DNA from: Brachybacterium squillarum M-6-3
Lineage (GTDB): Bacteria > Actinomycetota > Actinomycetes > Actinomycetales > Dermabacteraceae
NCBI RefSeq assembly: GCF_000225825.1
Contig: NZ_AGBX01000006.1
Location: 248,001 to 312,000, forward strand
Direction: 5' to 3'
DNA length: 64,000 bases
The position numbers were made by a program, and so were the translations under genes. Each line of letters opens with the position of its first letter. Within the stretch, counting starts at the first letter, position 1. Below, one piece after another: positions 37,901-50,717 of the stretch. The notes under the pieces were generated by a model. That model was not told the DNA's origin. It saw only the letters and a program-made list of their open reading frames with translations, and searched no databases.

Positions 37901-38004
37901 GGTCCCGTTGCCTGCCCGGGACGGGGTGCTGTGACCTGGCTCTCCCTCGTCCGCAGGGTGCACAGGTTTTGGCGGTCGGGCCGGGACCGACCTACCCTGG
38001 CCCC

Positions 38005-39381
38005 ATGAACACCACCTTCGGCGGCAAGCCCCATGTCCTGATCCTCGGCGGCGGCGCGGTCGGCCTCACCACCGCGTCCGAGCTGCGCAAGACCCTCGGC
38101 TCGGAGGTGGCGATCACGGTCGTCGACCCGCGGCCCTACATGACCTACCAGCCCTTCCTCCCCGAGGTCGGCGCCGGCAACATCGATCCCCGCAACGTCC
38201 TCGCGCCCCTGCGCAAGGCGCTGACCGGCACCAAGGTCGTCACCGGTTCCGTCTCCGCGATCCGCAGCGAGGACAACACCGTCGTCGTCACCACCGAGGA
38301 CGACTCCCAGATCGAGATCGCCTACGACTACCTCGTCGTGGGCCTGGGCTCCGTGCCCCGCCTGCTGCCGATCCCGGGCCTGGCGGAGAACGCCATCGGC
38401 TTCAAGTGGGTCGAGGAGGCCATCGCCGTGCGCGATCGGATCCTCGCGAACCTCGCCGAGGCGGCCACCACCAAGGATCCGAAGGTCCGCAAGCGCCTGC
38501 TCACCTTCACCTTCATCGGCGGCGGCTTCGCCGGCGGCGAGGCGATCGCCGAGGCCGAGGACATGGTGCGCGACGCGCTGCGCTACTACCCCGACCTGCA
38601 CGCCTCCGACGTGCGCTTCGTGCTGATCGACGCCGCGCCCTTCGTGTTCCCCGAGCTCACCGAGGAGCAGCGCGCCTACGTGCTGAACCAGCTGCGCGAG
38701 CGGGGCATCGAGGTCAAGCTCGAGACCTTCCTGAACTCCGCGGAGAACGGTCTGATCAAGACCAGCGACGGGGACGAGTTCGAGACGGACCTGCTGGTGT
38801 GGAACGCCGGCGTGAAGCCGAACCCGCTGCTGATGGACGAGGAGAACTCGGACCTGCCCGTCGTCACCGAGCGCGGCCCGCTGATGGGCAAGCTCGACGT
38901 GCTCGCGGACCTGCGCGTGAACGGCGCCGAGGGCCCGATCGACAACGTCTTCGCCGCGGGCGACTGCGCCGCGGTGCCGGACCTGGCCTCCGGCGAGGGC
39001 AAGTTCTGCCCGCCCAACGCCCAGCACGCCGTGCGTCAGGGCAAGCGGATCGCCGACAACCTGGCCCGCGCCGTGCAGGGCCGCCCGCTGGTGGACTACT
39101 ACCACAAGAACCTCGGCGTGATGGCGACCCTCGGCATGTACAAGGGCGTCGCCCGCCTGATGCTGGGCGACAAGGAGGTCGACGTGCGCGGCCTCCCCGC
39201 CTGGGCCGCCGCTCGCGCCTACCACGTGTACGCGATGCCGACCGTGGGCCGGAAGGTCGCCGTCATCGCCGACTGGGTCTCCAACCTGGTCTCGCGCCGC
39301 GACATCATCGGCATCCCGCAGAGCGGGGACCCGCGCGCCGCCTTCGAGCTGGCAGCGAACTCCGGACCCAAGAAGAAGTGA
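38005..39381 (+). CDS. ndh: Type II NADH dehydrogenase
   Basis: 458-aa membrane-associated flavoprotein passing electrons from NADH to menaquinone without pumping protons. ILGGGAVGLTTASEL is the FAD motif, YMTYQPFLPEVGAG a NDH-2 signature, TFTFIGGGFAGGEAIAE the NADH motif, VWNAGVKPNPLL and VFAAGDCAAVPDL later motifs, and CPPNAQHAVRQGKRIADNL the quinone-site region (AQxAxQ type). The C-terminal helix (AYHVYAMPTVGRKVAVIADW) is amphipathic. The ATG is set by homology, with the frame open upstream. Confidence 0.93.
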   Translation: MNTTFGGKPHVLILGGGAVGLTTASELRKTLGSEVAITVVDPRPYMTYQPFLPEVGAGNIDPRNVLAPLRKALTGTKVVTGSVSAIRSEDNTVVVTTEDDSQIEIAYDYLVVGLGSVPRLLPIPGLAENAIGFKWVEEAIAVRDRILANLAEAATTKDPKVRKRLLTFTFIGGGFAGGEAIAEAEDMVRDALRYYPDLHASDVRFVLIDAAPFVFPELTEEQRAYVLNQLRERGIEVKLETFLNSAENGLIKTSDGDEFETDLLVWNAGVKPNPLLMDEENSDLPVVTERGPLMGKLDVLADLRVNGAEGPIDNVFAAGDCAAVPDLASGEGKFCPPNAQHAVRQGKRIADNLARAVQGRPLVDYYHKNLGVMATLGMYKGVARLMLGDKEVDVRGLPAWAAARAYHVYAMPTVGRKVAVIADWVSNLVSRRDIIGIPQSGDPRAAFELAANSGPKKK

Positions 39382-39420
39382 CCGCGACGGCGTGAGCCGC
39401 TGAGCTCGCGCCCACCGCCC

Positions 39421-39454
39421 GCAGGGCCCCGGACCTCCTGGTCCGGGGCCCTGC
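39421..39454 (+). terminator. Intrinsic terminator after ndh
   Basis: GCAGGGCCCCGGACC (39421-39435) pairs perfectly with 39440-39454 over a TCCT loop: 15 bp, very GC-rich, 40 bp after the ndh stop. Confidence 0.85.
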
Positions 39455-39518
39455 GTCGTGCGGGGCCGATCCCGGGTGGATCACACGCCAGGGCATGGCA
39501 TCCGCCGCCCGCACCCCG

Positions 39519-39556
39519 TATGCTGTGCCTGAACATGAGCAGTTCAGTCGATGTTC
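39519..39556 (+). promoter_or_regulatory. Putative nagB promoter with an overlapping operator
   Basis: TATGCT (39519-39524) is a plausible -10. Right after it, TGAAC-N7-GTTCA (39530-39534 and 39542-39546) and GAACAT-N14-ATGTTC (39531-39536 and 39551-39556) form inverted repeats placed where a repressor would block initiation. The site resembles an amino-sugar regulator operator in position only; the binding protein is unknown. Confidence 0.4.
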
Positions 39557-39623
39557 CGTCGCAAACGCGCACACGATATCCAGGGTGGTGCGGAGCGGAC
39601 GGGGCCGCAGCGGAGGAGACGCC

Positions 39624-40400
39624 GTGGAGATCGTGATCGTGCCGGATGCCGAGGCCGGAGCCCGCGTGGTGGCCGACCGCTTCGAGCGGGTCGTCCGCGG
39701 GGCGGGGGAGCAGGGCGCGACCCTCGGCCTGGCCACCGGCTCCTCCCCGGTGCTGGCCTACGCCGAGCTGATCCGCCGCCACCGCGAGGAGGGCCTCTCC
39801 TTCGCGGCCGGCCGCGCCTTCCTGCTGGACGAGTACGTCGGCCTCGGCCCCGCCGACGCCCAGAGCTACCACCGTTTCATCCGCGAGCACTTCACCGCCG
39901 ACGTCGACATCCCCGACGCCGCCGTGCTCTCTCCGGACGGGACCGCTGCCGACCCGAGCGCGGAGGCCGCCCGCTACGACGCCGCCATCGCAGCGGCCGG
40001 CGGCATCGACCTGCAGGTGCTGGGCATCGGCACCAACGGCCACATCGCCTTCAACGAGCCCGGCAGCTCGCTGTCCTCCCGCACCCGCCACGCGGCCCTG
40101 ACCCGCGCCACCATCGAGGCCAACGCCCGCTTCTTCGCGGATGCCTCCGAGGTCCCCCGCACCGTCCTCACCCAGGGGCTCGGCACCGTGCGCGAGGCCC
40201 GCCGGATCGTGCTCACCGCCACCGGGGAGCGCAAGGCCGCGGCCGTCGCGGCGATGATCGAGGGCGCCGTGAGCGCCCGCTGGCCCGCGAGCTGCCTGCA
40301 GCTGCACCCCGCCGTGACCGTCGTGGTGGACGAGGCCGCCGCTTCCCGGCTCGAGCTCGCCGAGGACTACCGCGCCGCGCAGCAGGTGCTTGCCGACTGA
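39624..40400 (+). CDS. nagB: Glucosamine-6-phosphate deaminase
   Basis: 258-aa enzyme converting GlcN-6-P to fructose-6-P and ammonia. LGLATGSSPVLAYAELIR, LLDEYVGL, QSYHRFIREHFTADVDIP and GIGTNGHIAFNEPGSS (catalytic region) are complete. I chose GTG 39624 with GGAGGAG 5 nt upstream; the frame is open earlier without similarity. nagA is not beside it, which leaves it as a lone GlcNAc-catabolism gene. Neighbouring glmU uses the opposite direction of amino-sugar flow. Confidence 0.93.
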   Translation: MEIVIVPDAEAGARVVADRFERVVRGAGEQGATLGLATGSSPVLAYAELIRRHREEGLSFAAGRAFLLDEYVGLGPADAQSYHRFIREHFTADVDIPDAAVLSPDGTAADPSAEAARYDAAIAAAGGIDLQVLGIGTNGHIAFNEPGSSLSSRTRHAALTRATIEANARFFADASEVPRTVLTQGLGTVREARRIVLTATGERKAAAVAAMIEGAVSARWPASCLQLHPAVTVVVDEAAASRLELAEDYRAAQQVLAD

Positions 40401-40529
40401 CCGTCGGGAGGCGGTGGCCGCTCCCGTGAACCGGCCCCGTCCCGGCCTCGGAGCGATGACGGTCACGGTCCGGCCTCGTGCGGGGATCCGGGTTCCGGCC
40501 GTGCCTGGCGAGGCCTATACGATCGCGGC

Positions 40530-42056
40530 ATGCAGGCAGAATCCTCCCCCTCGTCCTCCTCCTCTCCCGGGTCCGCCGCCCCCACGGCGACCCCGTCCCC
40601 GCAGCTCCCGCGCTCCGGCCTGGACCGCTTCTTCCGCATCTCCGAGCGCGGCTCGACGGTGGCCCGTGAGGTCCGCGGCGGCCTCGTCACCTTCTTCGCG
40701 ATGTGCTACATCGTGGTGCTGAACCCGCTGATCATCGGCACCGTCCCGGACTCCACCGGCCAGTACCTCGGCGGCGGCACCGAGCCGAACCTCGCCGCCG
40801 TCGCCGCCGGCACCGCCCTGGTGGCCGGCGTGCTCACCATCCTCATGGGCGCCTGGGCCAAGTTCCCCCTCGCCCTGGCCACCGGCCTCGGGCTGAACGC
40901 CTTCCTCGCCTACTCCGTGGTGCCCCTGCCGGGCATGACCTGGGCCGGGGCGATGGGCCTGGTCGCCATCGAGGGCGTGCTGGTGCTGATCCTCGTGCTC
41001 ACCGGCTTCCGCAAGGCCGTCTTCGACGCGGTGCCGCCCTTCATGAAGACCGCCATCAGCGTCGGCATCGGCCTGTTCATCGCCTTCATCGGCCTGTACA
41101 ACGCCCGCTTCGTCACGCACGCCGCCGGCACCCCCGTCCAGCTCGGCAACGACGGCTCCCTCACCGGCTGGCCCACCCTGGTCTTCGTCGTCGGCCTGGT
41201 GCTCATGTTCGTGCTGTGGGTGCGCAAGGTGCCCGGCGCGATCCTCATCGCCATCGTCGCGGCGACCCTGCTGGCCGTGGTCCTGGAGCGGGTACTCGCG
41301 ATCGGCGCCTACAGCGACGGCAGCGACGGCTCGGCGGCGAACACCTCCGGCTGGAGCATGAACGTGCCGTCCCTGGACGGCTCCGCCCTGCAGATGCCGG
41401 ACTTCGCCACGCTGCTCACCGTGGACCCCCTGGCCGGCTTCACCGCCGCGGGCGTGGTCGGGGCGAGCGTCATCGTCTTCTCCCTGCTGCTGGCCGACTT
41501 CTTCGACACCATGGGCACGATGGTCGCCGTCGCCTCCGAGGGCAACCTGCTCGACGAGCACGGCGACATCCCCTACGCCCAGCGCATCCTCGTGGTCGAC
41601 TCGCTCGGCGCGATCGGCGGCGGCATCGGCGGCGTCTCCTCGAACACCAGCTACGTCGAGTCCACCTCCGGCGTGGCCGACGGCGCCCGCACCGGCCTGG
41701 CCGCCGTCGTCACCGGCCTCGCCTTCCTGCTCACGACCTTCCTCTCCCCGCTGGTGGGGGCCGTGCCCTACGAGGCGGCCACCCCGGCGCTGGTGATGGT
41801 CGGCTTCCTGATGATGACCCAGGTGACCTCGATCGACTTCTCCGACCCGGAGCTGGCGATCCCCGCCTTCCTCACCATCATCCTGATGCCCTTCGCCTAC
41901 TCGATCACCGTGGGCATGGGCGCCGGCTTCATCATGTACGTGCTGATCCGGATGGTGCGCGGCAAGGCGCGCGAGGTGCACTGGCTGATGTACCTGATCG
42001 CGGTCCTGTTCGTCATCTACTTCCTGCGCGGGGCGCTCGAGGGCCTGTTCCTCTGA
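40530..42056 (+). CDS. NCS2 family purine/hypoxanthine permease (AzgA-like)
   Basis: 508-aa secondary transporter with about 12-13 helices. LDRFFRISERGSTVAREVRG precedes helix 1 and is typical of AzgA (COG2252) transporters for adenine, guanine or hypoxanthine. GGLVTFFAMCYIVVLNP, ATGLGLNAFLAY, LLADFFDTMGTMVAVASEGN and GGVSSNTSYVESTSGVADGA are family blocks. A Ser/Pro-rich N-terminal 30 residues precede them. Ends before a strong terminator. Confidence 0.92.
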   Translation: MQAESSPSSSSSPGSAAPTATPSPQLPRSGLDRFFRISERGSTVAREVRGGLVTFFAMCYIVVLNPLIIGTVPDSTGQYLGGGTEPNLAAVAAGTALVAGVLTILMGAWAKFPLALATGLGLNAFLAYSVVPLPGMTWAGAMGLVAIEGVLVLILVLTGFRKAVFDAVPPFMKTAISVGIGLFIAFIGLYNARFVTHAAGTPVQLGNDGSLTGWPTLVFVVGLVLMFVLWVRKVPGAILIAIVAATLLAVVLERVLAIGAYSDGSDGSAANTSGWSMNVPSLDGSALQMPDFATLLTVDPLAGFTAAGVVGASVIVFSLLLADFFDTMGTMVAVASEGNLLDEHGDIPYAQRILVVDSLGAIGGGIGGVSSNTSYVESTSGVADGARTGLAAVVTGLAFLLTTFLSPLVGAVPYEAATPALVMVGFLMMTQVTSIDFSDPELAIPAFLTIILMPFAYSITVGMGAGFIMYVLIRMVRGKAREVHWLMYLIAVLFVIYFLRGALEGLFL

Positions 42057-42074
42057 TCCTCTCCTCGACGACGC

Positions 42075-42110
42075 GAACGCGGCCGGCCCCCTCGGGGACC
42101 GGCCGCGTTC
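42075..42110. terminator. Terminator between the NCS2 gene and convergent serC
   Basis: GAACGCGGCCGG pairs with CCGGCCGCGTTC, and inner CCC/GGG strengthens the stem. It lies 18 bp after the transporter stop and 18 bp from the serC stop, so it can work in both directions. Confidence 0.85.
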
Positions 42111-42127
42111 TTCGTCGGAGGGTTCAG

Positions 42128-43285
42128 TCAGGCGCTGTGGTCCAGCACGTGGTCCAGCACCGCGGTGAGCGCGGCGACGTCCTCCTCGGGCACCGCGGGG
42201 AAGGTCGCGATCCGCAGCTGGTTGCGGCCCAGCTTCCGGTAGGGCTCGATGTCGACGACGCCATGGGCCCGCAGCACCGAGGTGATGGCGGTGGCGTCGA
42301 TGGCCTCGTCGACGTCCAGGGTGGTGACGACCTGGGAGCGGGCGGCGGGATCGGCGACGAAGGGCGTGATCTCCTCCCGGCCCGCGGCCCAGTCCTGCAG
42401 TATCCCGGAGGTGGTGCGGGTGCGGCGATCGGACCAGTCCAGGCCGCCCTGCGCGAGCATCCACTCCACCTGGTCCGCGAGCAGCGCGAGCGTCGCCACC
42501 GCGGGGGTGTTGAGGGTCTGGTCCTTGCGGGAGTTGTCCACCGCGGTGGTCAGCGAGAGGAAGGCAGGCACCCAGCGGTCGCCGCGCGCCTCGAGCCGGG
42601 CGGCGCGCTCGATGGCGGCGGGGGAGAGGACTGCGAGCCAGAGCCCGCCGTCGGAGGCGAAGCTCTTCTGCGGGGCGAAGTAGTAGGCGTCGGTCTGGGA
42701 GACATCCACGGCCACGCCGCCGGCGGCGGAGGTCGCGTCCACCAGCACCAGCTGATCGGCACCGGCGCCGGCGGGGCGGCGCACGGGGGCCATCACGCCG
42801 GTGGAGGTCTCGTTGTGCGGCCAGGCGTAGGCGTCCACCCGGGGGTCGGCGACGGGGGAGGCGAGGGTGCCGGGCTCGGCGGAGATCACGGAGGGGTCCT
42901 CCAGGAAGGGCGCCTCGCGGGTCTCGGTGGCGAACTTCTGGGAGAACTCCCCGAAGGCGAGGTGCTGCGAGCGGCGCTCGACGAGGCAGGCGGTGGCCAC
43001 GTCCCAGAAGGCGGTGGAACCGCCGTTGCCGAGCACCACCTCGTAGCCCTCGGGCAGGGAGAACAGCTCGGCCAGGCCGCGCCGGGTGCGGGCGACCAGG
43101 TCCTTGACGGGACGCTGACGATGCGAGGTGCCCAGGACATCCCGGTAGGTGCTGCCCAGCGCATCGACCTGCGCATCCCGCAGACGGGAGGGACCGGAAC
43201 CGAAGCGACCGTCCGCGGGCAGCAGCTCCGCGGGGATCTGCAGGCCGGCCATGGCCTCGGCGCGTGCGGTGCGGGCATCGCTCAT
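42128..43285 (-). CDS. serC: Phosphoserine aminotransferase
   Basis: 385-aa PLP aminotransferase (class V) making phosphoserine, the second step of serine synthesis. It is the actinobacterial SerC type: [52 protein letters not shown], and Lys207 in [14 protein letters not shown], the Schiff-base lysine. AGGAGA about 7 nt upstream of the ATG fixes the start; further upstream the frame has no similarity. Confidence 0.95.
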   Translation of the reverse strand: MSDARTARAEAMAGLQIPAELLPADGRFGSGPSRLRDAQVDALGSTYRDVLGTSHRQRPVKDLVARTRRGLAELFSLPEGYEVVLGNGGSTAFWDVATACLVERRSQHLAFGEFSQKFATETREAPFLEDPSVISAEPGTLASPVADPRVDAYAWPHNETSTGVMAPVRRPAGAGADQLVLVDATSAAGGVAVDVSQTDAYYFAPQKSFASDGGLWLAVLSPAAIERAARLEARGDRWVPAFLSLTTAVDNSRKDQTLNTPAVATLALLADQVEWMLAQGGLDWSDRRTRTTSGILQDWAAGREEITPFVADPAARSQVVTTLDVDEAIDATAITSVLRAHGVVDIEPYRKLGRNQLRIATFPAVPEEDVAALTAVLDHVLDHSA

Positions 43286-43451
43286 GGGGGTTCTCCTGAA
43301 TCTCGACGGCCGCCGGCTCGGCTGCGGGCGACCACGGGCATCGTCCATCCTGCCAGCGCGGGGGAGGGACCTCGCGCAGGGTCCGGGGGGCGAGCGGCGC
43401 CCGGGGCAGCGGAGCAGCCCGGCCACGGCGGACTCTGGCAGGATCAGGGGC

Positions 43452-44174
43452 ATGAGCCGCGCCGATCTCGACAAGAAGCCCTACGACGTCGCCGGGATGT
43501 TCGACTCGGTCGCCGGGCGCTACGACCTCATCAACGATCTGGCCTCGATGGGCCAGACCCGCATGTGGCGACGGAAGATGGTCGAGGCCCTGGAGCTGGA
43601 GACCGGTGACGCGGTCCTCGACCTGGCCGCGGGGACCGGCACCTCCTCCACCGCCATCGCCGAGGCGGGCGCCAGGGTGGTCGCCGCGGACTTCTCGCTG
43701 GGGATGATGAGTGAGGGACGACGGCGCGGGGCACCGGTCCCCTTCGTGGGCGCCGACGCCCAGCACCTGCCCTTCGCGGACGACTCCTTCGACGCGGCCG
43801 TCATCTCCTTCGGTCTGCGCAACGTGCAGGATCCCCGGGCCGGCCTCGCGGAGATGGTGCGGGTGGTGCGCCCGGGGGGACGGGTCGTGGTCTGCGAGTT
43901 CTCCACCCCGAGCTCCCGCACCTTCCGCACCGTGTACGAGCGCTACCTGCTGCGGGCGCTGCCCGCGGTGGCCTCCCGCGCGGGCAGCGCCTCCGAGGCC
44001 TACGACTACCTGGCCGAGTCCATCCTCGACTGGCCCGACCAGGAGGCGCTGCGCGGATGGTTCCTGGAGGCGGGGCTCGAGCGGACGCAGTACCGGAACC
44101 TCACCGGCGGCATCGTGGCCCTGCACCGCGGATACGTCCCGCAGGGGGCCGGAGTGCCCGCGGTCACGGGTTGA
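43452..44174 (+). CDS. menG: Demethylmenaquinone methyltransferase
   Basis: 240-aa class I SAM methyltransferase (UbiE/MenG) for the last step of menaquinone synthesis. [30 protein letters not shown] (SAM motif I), [42 protein letters not shown] and [12 protein letters not shown] match. It is divergent from serC. Its product is the electron carrier used by ndh in the same window. No ribosome-binding site is prominent. Confidence 0.93.
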   Translation: MSRADLDKKPYDVAGMFDSVAGRYDLINDLASMGQTRMWRRKMVEALELETGDAVLDLAAGTGTSSTAIAEAGARVVAADFSLGMMSEGRRRGAPVPFVGADAQHLPFADDSFDAAVISFGLRNVQDPRAGLAEMVRVVRPGGRVVVCEFSTPSSRTFRTVYERYLLRALPAVASRAGSASEAYDYLAESILDWPDQEALRGWFLEAGLERTQYRNLTGGIVALHRGYVPQGAGVPAVTG

Positions 44175-44301
44175 TCGGGCCTCGTGGCGGCCATCGACCT
44201 CGCTCTCCACGGACCAGCAGCCTGAAGGTGCTTCTGACCTGCAGAAACGTTGAGAGAGCGGGTGATGTGGCCGAGGCCACTACGGAAACGGCCCTCTCAA
44301 G

Positions 44302-44330
44302 TTGACGGCACCCCGGGGTCCGCGTAGTGT
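44302..44330 (+). promoter_or_regulatory. rrn promoter P1
   Basis: TTGACG (44302-44307), a 17-bp spacer, and TAGTGT (44325-44330): near-consensus sigma-A-like elements, the first of two before the 16S gene. Confidence 0.7.
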
Positions 44331-44455
44331 TTTCTCTTGTGCCCGGGACAACGGCACGGAGGGAAGGCCAGCAATGGCTTACCACCGAAACGGACTCCCA
44401 CCAGGCACTTCGGTCTCGGAAAGAGCCGGCGAGGCGCGGATCACACCGCACCGAG

Positions 44456-44484
44456 TTGACATGGAGAACCGGATCCCCTAAGTT
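44456..44484 (+). promoter_or_regulatory. rrn promoter P2
   Basis: TTGACA (44456-44461), a 17-bp spacer, and TAAGTT (44479-44484): a consensus -35 with a TAnnnT -10, 150 bp after P1. Confidence 0.75.
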
Positions 44485-44659
44485 ATAGGGGTTGCCTCGG
44501 AGCAAGGAACTCAGAGAGTTCGGAGCACTGAGTGCGCGTGTTGCTTGATATCTCAATAGCGTGTTTGTTTGTTGATGCCAATATTTTGATTGGCAGATAT
44601 TACGGATGATTAGCAGAAATGCTGGTTGTTTGTTGTTTGCCAGGTATGATTTTTCATTT

Positions 44660-49593
<4,934 letters not shown>

Positions 49594-49709
49594 CACATTT
49601 CTTGTGCTTCTTGTGTGTTCGCGTCCACTGTGTGGTTCTGGAGGAACAACCCCGGGACACCTGCCCTTGCGGGGGTCTGGGTGTTCGTGGATCGGTTGGG
49701 TCTCATCGT

Positions 49710-49827
49710 GTTACGGCGGTCATAGCGTCGAGGAAACGCCCGGTTCCATTCCGAACCCGGAAGCTAAGCTCGATTGCGCCGATGGTACTGCACTCGGGAG
49801 GGTGTGGGAGAGTAGGTCGCCGCCGGA
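49710..49827 (+). rRNA. rrf: 5S ribosomal RNA
   Basis: About 118 nt. TACGGCGGTCATAGCG and the terminal GGTCGCCGCCGGAC form the closing stem, and CCGAACCCGGAAGCTAAGC is the conserved loop region. Spaced about 115 bp from 23S. Ends approximate. Confidence 0.95.
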
Positions 49828-49842
49828 CATCTTCACCGATCA

Positions 49843-49900
49843 AGGGGTGAGGACACGACGCAGAGATCTTGTGGGTCTCGCCGTGCCCTCGCCCCTTTTT
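49843..49900 (+). terminator. rRNA operon terminator
   Basis: GGGGTGAGGACACG pairs imperfectly with CGTGCCCTCGCCCC (stem of about 13 bp around a 24-nt loop that itself holds a small GAGA/TCTC hairpin), followed by TTTTT. A U-tract terminator is unusual for this window and fits an rRNA operon end. Confidence 0.8.
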
Positions 49901-49904
49901 CATG

Positions 49905-49930
49905 CCCGCACACCCCTCGGGGTGTGCGGG
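49905..49930 (+). terminator. Second hairpin after the rrn operon
   Basis: CCCGCACACCCC pairs perfectly with GGGGTGTGCGGG over a TC loop (12 bp), directly after the T-run terminator. A tandem back-up terminator. Confidence 0.7.
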
Positions 49931-50089
49931 ATCTTCCGTGTCCGGGGGAGGACGTCGAGGTCGGTCCCTCGCGGAGTAGAGCTGTCTGTTCACGGCGGCG
50001 TATCGTGCGCGGCTGCGTCAGTGCGGTCTCACGGCGAAGAAGTCTGAGCTCGTCGGCAGAGGCTGTAAGGCACTCCCTCGGATCAGCGT

Positions 50090-50390
50090 ATGGCCCACGA
50101 CATCGAGATCGAGCTCTGCTGTCCCCTCGGGGCGCACGAAGGCCCGTCGGCCAGTCTTTCTGCCCTCGGAGGACAGGGTGCTCGCCCTTGTTCCCACCCA
50201 TGGGGGAGAGGTCGTCCGTCGCGCTCTGAGCAATGGATCGGACGGTCGTCCGCACGAGGTCCATCTTCTGCCCTTCCCGAACCAGACCACGCTCGACGCG
50301 TACTTCGCTGATCCCGCGCGTCTGGCTCTCGCAGAGGAAAGGGACCAGGCCGTCGCCCGCATCGAACTGTTCCCCGTGTCGCTTCGATGA
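50090..50390 (+). pseudogene. Frameshifted small gene, dimeric-barrel-like protein
   Basis: The ATG at 50090 opens MAHDIEIELCCPLGAHEG and continues to SALG. The second half (VLALVPTHGGEVVRRALS, HEVHLLPFPNQTTLDAYFAD, PARLALAEERDQAVARIELF) is in the next frame. Removing one G from the GG at 50168-50169 joins both into a single 99-aa protein with the reading SALEDRVLALVP. It resembles small monooxygenase/DUF1330-like dimeric barrels, which use conserved His and acidic residues. The break is a single inserted base, so this could be a recent pseudogene or a sequencing error. Confidence 0.7.
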
Positions 50391-50717
50391 CCGGCCCCTC
50401 TGGACCTGCCCATACATGCCCGGCCCGTATTCAGGACGAGGCGCCAGCGAAGATGTCCTCCTCGATCGATCGCGCTCCGGTCGGAAGGTGCGGCGATTGC
50501 GCTTCCGGCGAGCTTCGGGGCAACCGCGGAGGCCGTCGGCGTGCTCCACGTGCCGGCGCCGTGCGTTCCGCGCTGACCCACGGGCTGTGAGCGACGCGCC
50601 TCGCGGCATTCTGACCTGGTGAAAGCAGTCACGGAAGGACCGGCTACCCGCGATTCACCCTCATCGGCTCCCCTACAGTGGAACGCGTATCGCATCAACT
50701 GAAGAGGGACGGGCAGC
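50391..50717 (+). other. Intergenic region before the TPR-like gene
   Basis: 327 bp. An ATG at 50387 overlaps the previous TGA and would encode 67 residues to 50590, but codon use is not like the neighbours and no family is recognisable, so I do not call it. A TACAGT box at 50674-50679, 39 nt before the next start, may be a -10. Nothing else was seen. Confidence 0.4.

Larger units (their letters stand above)
44175..44659 (+). promoter_or_regulatory. rRNA operon upstream region
   Basis: This 485-bp AT-richer spacer carries two tandem promoters and an untranslated leader. The last 130 bp, including runs such as TTTGTTTGTTG, are the external transcribed spacer before 16S. No protein-coding gene was seen. 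Confidence 0.8.

Noticed and set aside
40515..44210. A 1231-codon open frame opposite the NCS2 permease and menG
   Set aside because: Repetitive charged translation with no domain, overlapping well-supported genes on both strands.
50387..50590. 67-codon ORF overlapping the frameshifted gene's stop (ATGA)
   Set aside because: Coupling-like overlap is attractive, but codon use is mixed, no family is recognisable and the ribosome-binding site is absent.
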